Shown here piece by piece: positions 59,074-64,000 of a stretch of DNA of 64,000 nt. A program made the position numbers and the translations under genes. Where the stretch lies: positions 148,462-212,461 of the forward strand of contig NZ_KE384294.1 in NCBI RefSeq assembly GCF_000425025.1, given 5' to 3'. Position 1 is the first letter of the stretch; each line of letters begins with the position of its first letter. Source of the stretch: Streptococcus castoreus DSM 17536 (GTDB lineage Bacteria; Bacillota; Bacilli; Lactobacillales; Streptococcaceae). The notes below the pieces were generated by a model, which did not search any database, was not told the DNA's origin, and saw nothing but the letters and a program-made list of their open reading frames with translations.

Positions 59074-59103
59074 TTGACTTATGATCATAATCATGTTAAA
59101 GTA
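59074..59103 (+). promoter_or_regulatory. Promoter of the cold-shock gene
   Basis: TTGACT, 18-nt spacer, TAAAGT with TG extension; predicts a leader near 90 nt. Confidence 0.5.
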
Positions 59104-59199
59104 AGGATTGTAAATAAGTTTTTCGAGTCAAAGTATCAGTTTCATCTTTTGTTTTCCTCTTAATATTTTTTTACAAATAACTAAAAAGAGGTAACTCAA

Positions 59200-59403
59200 A
59201 TGACACAAGGTACAGTAAAATGGTTTAACGCAGAAAAAGGCTTCGGCTTTATCACACAAGAAGATGGTTCAGATGTTTTCGCCCACTTCTCAGAAATTCA
59301 ATCAAATGGTTTTAAATCTTTAGACGAAGGTCAAAAAGTAGCCTTTGAAGTTGAGCAAGGTCAACGTGGTCTTCAAGCAACAAATATTACTAAAATTGCT
59401 TAA
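59200..59403 (+). CDS. cspA: Cold-shock protein
   Basis: 67 aa single cold-shock domain; RNP1 KGFGFITQ and RNP2 DVFAHF motifs. RNA chaperone that melts secondary structure. Long leader and terminator (59,416-59,444) typical for csp genes. The symbol is generic; other csp paralogues exist in related species. Confidence 0.93.
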   Translation: MTQGTVKWFNAEKGFGFITQEDGSDVFAHFSEIQSNGFKSLDEGQKVAFEVEQGQRGLQATNITKIA

Positions 59404-59413
59404 AACTCACAAG

Positions 59414-59446
59414 AAAAACCCGTAGAATAATCTACGGGTTTTTCTT
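59414..59446 (+). terminator. Terminator of the cold-shock gene
   Basis: AAAACCCGTAGA and TCTACGGGTTTTT arms. Confidence 0.85.
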
Positions 59447-59665
59447 GTGTTGTGCAATGATTATACTTGATATTAACCTGAATACTTCATTACAACCATC
59501 AGGTCTTTTTTGTTCTTTTCTAAGGGGGCTAACGGATTTAGAAAGTTAGAAAATCCTAAGAAATAGGGCACGATCTCTATTTCAGCCTACTTTAGGTGAT
59601 GACCTAACCTAAATCGCCTTGATCTTGAGTTATAGTTAACCCTGTTCTTCACATTGTTTTAACAT

Positions 59666-59914
59666 TTATCTGGTAGTAATGCCACAACCAAACTCAACTA
59701 GCATTGAAACTAGCCAGCCCATTATATCAAAAAAGCAAGGTTGAATTGCTCTACTAAAACATTGGTAAAAGAGATTAGAGTCACTAGACGAATGGTCAAA
59801 GATATGCTTTTTTGACAAAGAAAGCCATTTATTCAAAAGAATAATTGAAACAACAGCAATAATACTGGAATAAAAAGAGTCAGCACTGAAATTGACAAAG
59901 TGATTGATAACCAT
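59666..59914 (-). CDS. Hypothetical protein (82 aa), doubtful
   Basis: A minus-strand frame with a hydrophobic stretch (SSIIAVVSIILLNKWL) and a Cys-containing tail. No ribosome-binding site stands out. It may be a small membrane protein or chance ORF in the 59,447-60,064 gap, where nothing else is seen. Confidence 0.3.
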   Translation of the reverse strand: MVINHFVNFSADSFYSSIIAVVSIILLNKWLSLSKKHIFDHSSSDSNLFYQCFSRAIQPCFFDIMGWLVSMLVEFGCGITTR

Positions 59915-60064
59915 ATTTTTCCTTAATCCACTGAATAACAGGAAAACTGCTAAATCTAAAAATGGCTTGTTTAAATATCAGTGAAGGCAAGCATGCCATC
60001 ATTTATTTGTCACTATCTTTCAAACCCCATCGCCTTATGGCTTCATCTCATTTGCCAATTACAA

Positions 60065-60117
60065 TAAAAACAAGAGAGTAAGGAAAATACTACAATCCTC
60101 ATCTCTTGCTTTTATCT
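60065..60117 (-). terminator. Terminator of metG
   Basis: CAAGAGA/TCTCTTG with inner AGGA/TCCT pairing and T run on the minus strand. Confidence 0.7.
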
Positions 60118-60132
60118 TATAACCATATTAGC

Positions 60133-62136
60133 TTACCCAATAATCGCACCATTTGGTACCGACGGGTCAACTGTTAAAACGGTCAATTTCCCGTCATGTT
60201 CAGCCGAAAGAATCATTCCTTGGCTGATGTATTTTTTCATCATTTTTCGTGGCTTGAGATTGGCTATAATTTGGAGTTTTTTACCAACTAATTCTTGTTC
60301 ATTTGGATAAAATGTTGCGATACCTGATAAAATCTGACGGTCTTGACCATCACCCGCATCTAATCTAAAGCGCAGCAATTTATCAGAACCTTCTATTTTA
60401 GCTACTTCTTTAACTTCTGCCACACGAATCTCCACAGCATCAAAGGTTTCAAAGTTGATTTCCTCTTTTTCTGATTTGAGGTCAACCTCTTCCGGATTCC
60501 ACTCTTTTTCGTGAAAAATAGCAGAGCCTTTCCTCATTTCTTCCTTGATATAAGCAATTTCTGCTTCCATATCAAGACGAGGGAAGATTGGTGTCCCTTT
60601 TGCAATAACGGTTGTATTTTCAGGGAATCCTGATAAGGTAAGGCTTTCTAAATCAAAATTCGTTCCCAAACCAAGCTGTGTCATGATGGCATTTGATGTT
60701 TTCATCATGAAAGGTTGAATCAAGTGTGCTACGACGCGCAAGCTAGCCGCTAGGTGCACCATGACACTGGCTAATTGCACTTTATCACCATCGTCTTTAG
60801 CTAATATCCAAGGAGCTGTCTCATCAATGTATTTGTTGGTGCGAGCGATGATCGTCCAGACTGCTTCTAAAGCACGTGGGTAATCAACAGCTTCCATTTG
60901 TTTATGATAATCTGCTAGATTATTTTCAATCACTTGCACTAAGTCAGCATCAAAAGCTGTTACATTTTCTGTATAAACAGGTACTACACCACTAAAATAC
61001 TTGTTAATCATAGCAATTGTACGATTGAGAAGATTCCCAAGGTCATTGGCTAATTCGTAATTGATACGTCCAACGTAATCCTCTGGTGTAAATGTTCCAT
61101 CAGAACCAACTGGCAACGAACGCATGAGGTAATAGCGGAGAGAATCAAGTCCAAAGCGCTCCACCAACATTTCTGGATAAACCACATTCCCTTTTGACTT
61201 GGACATTTTACCGTCTTTCATAACAAACCAACCGTGAGCAATCAGGCGATCTGGCATTGGTAAATCAAGCATCATCAATAAAATCGGCCAATAAATACTG
61301 TGGAAACGCAAAATATCTTTTCCAACCACATGGAAAATCGTTCCATTCCAGAACTTATCAAAATTGGCATGATTCTCTTGCCCATAGCCAAGGGCTGTCG
61401 CATAGTTTAAGAGAGCATCAATCCACACATAAACCACGTGTTTAGGATTTGAAGGCACTGGGACCCCCCAAGTAAAGGTGGTGCGGCTAACTGCCAAATC
61501 TTCTAAGCCAGGCTCAATGAAATTTTTCAGCATTTCATTAAGACGTCCATCTGGCTGAATGAAATCCGGATGAGTATTAAAAAAAGCCACCAAACGGTCT
61601 GCGTATTTACTTAACCGTAGGAAATAAGATTCTTCTGATACCCATTCAACTTCGTGACCTGATGGCGCCACACCACCAATAACACGACCCGATTCATCTC
61701 GGTAAACTTCCGCTAACTGGCTTTCTGTGAAAAACTCTTCGTCCGAAACAGAGTACCATCCTGAATATTCCCCCAAATAAATATCGTCTTGCGCTAGTAA
61801 TCTTTCAAACACAGCAGCCACCACTTCTTCATGATAATCATCTGTGGTACGAATAAATTTGTCATAGGAAATATCAAGCAGTTGCCATAGAGCTTTGACA
61901 TCTTTTGCCATGCCATCAACGTAGACCTGTGGGGAAGCACCAGCTTCTTTCGCCTTGGTTTGAATCTTTTGCCCATGCTCATCAAGTCCTGTAAGGTAAA
62001 AGACATCGTGACCCATCAAGCGTTTGTAGCGTGCTAATACATCACAAGCAACGGTCGTGTAGGCAGAACCAATGTGTAATTTCCCCGATGGATAATAAAT
62101 CGGTGTGGTAATATAAAATGGTTTTTTATCAGTCAT
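60133..62136 (-). CDS. metG: Methionyl-tRNA synthetase
   Basis: 667 aa. Class I core with HIGS (HIGH-type) and KMSKSKG motifs, anticodon-binding helical domain, and a C-terminal OB-fold tRNA-binding domain (about 560-667, [11 protein letters not shown]... SGIATFYP). The four-Cys zinc knuckle of the E. coli type is absent, as in the short-knuckle Gram-positive form. Start [10 protein letters not shown] after GAAAGGA. Confidence 0.97.
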   Translation of the reverse strand: MTDKKPFYITTPIYYPSGKLHIGSAYTTVACDVLARYKRLMGHDVFYLTGLDEHGQKIQTKAKEAGASPQVYVDGMAKDVKALWQLLDISYDKFIRTTDDYHEEVVAAVFERLLAQDDIYLGEYSGWYSVSDEEFFTESQLAEVYRDESGRVIGGVAPSGHEVEWVSEESYFLRLSKYADRLVAFFNTHPDFIQPDGRLNEMLKNFIEPGLEDLAVSRTTFTWGVPVPSNPKHVVYVWIDALLNYATALGYGQENHANFDKFWNGTIFHVVGKDILRFHSIYWPILLMMLDLPMPDRLIAHGWFVMKDGKMSKSKGNVVYPEMLVERFGLDSLRYYLMRSLPVGSDGTFTPEDYVGRINYELANDLGNLLNRTIAMINKYFSGVVPVYTENVTAFDADLVQVIENNLADYHKQMEAVDYPRALEAVWTIIARTNKYIDETAPWILAKDDGDKVQLASVMVHLAASLRVVAHLIQPFMMKTSNAIMTQLGLGTNFDLESLTLSGFPENTTVIAKGTPIFPRLDMEAEIAYIKEEMRKGSAIFHEKEWNPEEVDLKSEKEEINFETFDAVEIRVAEVKEVAKIEGSDKLLRFRLDAGDGQDRQILSGIATFYPNEQELVGKKLQIIANLKPRKMMKKYISQGMILSAEHDGKLTVLTVDPSVPNGAIIG

Positions 62137-62296
62137 TTCTTTTCCTTTCAAGGCTAATGAAACCTTATTGATTAATTTCCCTTTGGCTGAGACATTTCAG
62201 CTATCAATGACTCATTATATCACATTTCAAATGGTAACAAAACCAGTAAATTAACTGATAAGGGGGAAACAGCATTTAGGTATTTTTCAAAAACGA

Positions 62297-63007
62297 TCAA
62301 ACACGACGTTTAATAGGCTTAATCTTTGATTGAATATGATAGAACTCTTGTGCCAATAAGTAATTAACATAAAGTAAGGGAAGCAACATGGGGGCTAAGG
62401 CATATTCGCCATAAGCAAGAGATAAGAGGGTCGAACAAATAACACCACAGGCAAAAGCTAGAATCACAATCAGGGTATTTCGACCAATATGTGTGATTTC
62501 CTTATTTTTCTCGCAAAATCCCTTAGTCAACAGATAGGCAGCATTTTTGATATTTCCTGTCATCATAACATTAGCATAACTTGCCCCACGTAGCGTTTTA
62601 AAAGTATCCACTTGAATAGCGGCAAAGAAGGCTAGGGCAGATACTGTAAAAAAAGAGGATAAAAACGGTGTCAACAAAGCAGTTAATAAAGCAATGCCAG
62701 TTAGTATAAAACTAGATAAGAGATACCAGTGCAAGCCTTTTTGATTCGCCCAGCGATGCATAAAGTAGGTAAAGGATTGCCCAAGCATAAAAACTAAGAT
62801 GGGAAGTAAAAACTGCAAGGCTTGATCATGCTTATTTTCCGATAAATAGATGCCAAATGAAAGCAGATTTCCGGTCTGCACCCCTGCAAAGCGTTTCCCT
62901 TGCGTCATATAAGTAAAGGCATTCACATAGCCACTGATAAAACAAAGCATCATGGCACATCTCAACCCTTCATAAACCTGATATTTTTTTCGTCTTGTCT
63001 TGGACAT
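62297..63007 (-). CDS. DUF1275 (YoaK-like) membrane protein
   Basis: 236 aa with six hydrophobic helices; GYVNAFTYMTQGKRFAGVQTGN is the family signature. Function unknown. RBS AAGGAGG. A terminator-like hairpin sits in its leader. Confidence 0.85.
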   Translation of the reverse strand: MSKTRRKKYQVYEGLRCAMMLCFISGYVNAFTYMTQGKRFAGVQTGNLLSFGIYLSENKHDQALQFLLPILVFMLGQSFTYFMHRWANQKGLHWYLLSSFILTGIALLTALLTPFLSSFFTVSALAFFAAIQVDTFKTLRGASYANVMMTGNIKNAAYLLTKGFCEKNKEITHIGRNTLIVILAFACGVICSTLLSLAYGEYALAPMLLPLLYVNYLLAQEFYHIQSKIKPIKRRV

Positions 63008-63042
63008 CTTTCCTCCTTAGCCCGATTATTTATTTGCAAAAG

Positions 63043-63069
63043 AAAAAATACTGAGAAACAGTATTTTTC
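63043..63069 (-). terminator. Hairpin in the DUF1275 leader (possible attenuator)
   Basis: AAAAATACTG and CAGTATTTTT with 5-nt loop, T-rich tail on the minus strand. It lies between the promoter and the start codon. Confidence 0.55.
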
Positions 63070-63163
63070 TTGATTTTAGGGGGCAATCTGACAACTTATT
63101 AACAATGGATTTCCTCATCACATCTTGTTTTTTCAGTGTCGGAAAACCTCCAAACATAGACCC

Positions 63164-63192
63164 AGTATAGCATAGAAAGACTGTTAAATCAA
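63164..63192 (-). promoter_or_regulatory. Promoter of the DUF1275 gene
   Basis: Minus-strand TTGATT, 17-nt spacer, TATACT; leader about 150 nt. Confidence 0.55.
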
Positions 63193-63360
63193 GTCTTTCT
63201 GCTAGTTGACCACGACACACACGTAAAGAAAATGCCTATAATCTTTGTCAGACAATACCCATTTCCTGCATATTTTCATGGATAAAGTAGACGGACTGAA
63301 TTTCTTCTAACAGGGCTAAATTCTCATTGCCATTTGACTAAAAGGAGAAGAGTTGAGAGA

Positions 63361-63516
63361 ATGCTCTTTCTGAAAAGAATTAAATCATTTCTCTTTTTTA
63401 ATAGACTCATCAGTTTTTCAGCGAAAATTTTGTTAAAAATTAAGGAAAATTCTTCAAAAAAGATGACAACAAAACTTTCTACAAAAATGAAAGAGATAAA
63501 CGATTGCTACTTATAA
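63361..63516 (+). CDS. Possible small basic peptide (51 aa)
   Basis: MLFLKRIKSFLFFNRLISFS start, then Lys-rich tail. AAAGGAG lies 13 nt upstream, a little far. Hydrophobic-cationic composition; no family. Chance ORF is possible. Confidence 0.25.
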   Translation: MLFLKRIKSFLFFNRLISFSAKILLKIKENSSKKMTTKLSTKMKEINDCYL

Positions 63517-63738
63517 TTACATTGCTTATAGCTTTCATTTGTCTTTTCCATTTCTAACCATAATGTGTTAAGTTCGAGTATTAACTCAAACTTAGTTTTG
63601 TTCTAGTTTTTAGCCTTTTTAAAGAAAATAGTGTTCAATAATAAGCAATTATTAAATTACTCCATACACATCAATTAGAAATCTTTGATGGTAAAAATCT
63701 AACACTACCTTTTTACCTTCGAATTTTCCCTTAGAAGT

Positions 63739-64000
63739 TTAATATTCAGTTTTAGGTACCTCATAAGGTTGATTAAAATTTTTATCAGTCTTTCCCCTAC
63801 TGTATCCCGCTGAATAACTGTCATTAAAACCTTGTTCATAGCTATCACTTCTGACGTTCTTCCCTTTAGGATGCTCTCCCTGATGGGATTTACCATAATA
63901 TCCATCTTCATAACCGACTTTAAATCCATCCTCACGTCCCTTATCATAATTGCCTTTTGGCTCTTGACCTTCTGATGGTTTTTCAGTTGTTGATGATGTC
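63739..64000 (-). CDS. C-terminal part of a Gly/Asp-repeat protein (cut by window edge)
   Basis: The minus-strand frame entering from the edge encodes 87 residues without start. They are rich in GxxDG-type units: GREDGFKVGYEDGYYGK, EQGFNDSYSAGYSRGK. It ends VPKTEY. A protein of this composition may be secreted. The other long minus-strand frame here (63,705-63,947) is the shadow of this one. Confidence 0.6.
   Translation of the reverse strand, partial: TSSTTEKPSEGQEPKGNYDKGREDGFKVGYEDGYYGKSHQGEHPKGKNVRSDSYEQGFNDSYSAGYSRGKTDKNFNQPYEVPKTEY

Noticed and set aside
63705..63947. 80-aa minus-strand ORF near the right edge
   Set aside because: It overlaps a better frame with low-complexity GxxDG repeats that enters from the window edge; the ORF is its shadow.

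Overview
The window is Firmicute chromosome that I read as Streptococcus pyogenes (group A Streptococcus) or a very close relative. The basis is low GC, the mtsR/mtsABC metal-uptake locus, a homologue of the streptococcal surface immunogenic protein Sip (LysM plus C-terminal domain), the macP-nudix-glmU cluster, and gene orders pyrH-frr-cvfB and ybeY-dgkA-era that are typical of streptococci. The species call comes from memory of these families, not from a search.

Positions 1-47,900 are housekeeping core, nearly all on the minus strand. In order they hold: the end of a dihydroxyacetone-kinase-type gene; a three-gene ABC-2 exporter; thrS behind a T-box leader; two glycolipid glycosyltransferases; cytoplasmic alpha-amylase; ccpA divergent from pepQ; a GT2 polyprenyl-phosphate glycosyltransferase; smpB, rnr, secG, rpmG and a PmrA-like efflux gene; coaE-mutM; a Nudix gene; era, dgkA, ybeY; a uracil-DNA-glycosylase-like gene; phoH; the Sip-like protein; yozE-msrA; a secreted protein; cvfB; frr-pyrH; rplA-rplK; a DUF3397 membrane protein; ftsK; a lipoprotein cyclophilin; mtsCBA and mtsR; a second secreted protein; mtnN, macP, an ADP-ribose pyrophosphatase and glmU; an oxidoreductase, an ASCH protein, an SDR and a DUF2829 (Tad2-like) protein.

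Positions 47,992-58,571 are a 10.6 kb integrated element bounded by a perfect 23-bp direct repeat. It carries a tyrosine integrase, a short CI-type repressor without a cleavable peptidase domain, a divergent Cro-like gene, a Rha-type regulator, several tiny genes, two HTH proteins, a primase-polymerase-like protein, a D5/P4-type helicase, and a cluster of nine GTGACC/GGTCAC hexamers around an AT-rich core (probable replication origin). An ArpU-like regulator, a hicAB toxin-antitoxin pair and two likely small RNAs follow. No capsid, tail, terminase, lysis or conjugation genes are visible, so it looks like a phage satellite or phage-inducible chromosomal island rather than a prophage or ICE. Its attachment site lies between two diverged copies of the start of a DUF2829 gene.

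Positions 58,572-64,000 return to core: the DUF2829 remnant, a cold-shock protein, metG, a DUF1275 membrane protein behind a possible attenuator, and the C-terminal end of a glycine/aspartate-repeat protein cut by the window edge.

Most of the novelty is in the island: the iteron origin, a 32-bp sequence shared by the int leader and an antisense-oriented small RNA, tandem right-end RNAs, and the hicAB control region. In the flank, hairpins in the leaders of the two DUF2829 copies differ in sequence but keep their pairing.
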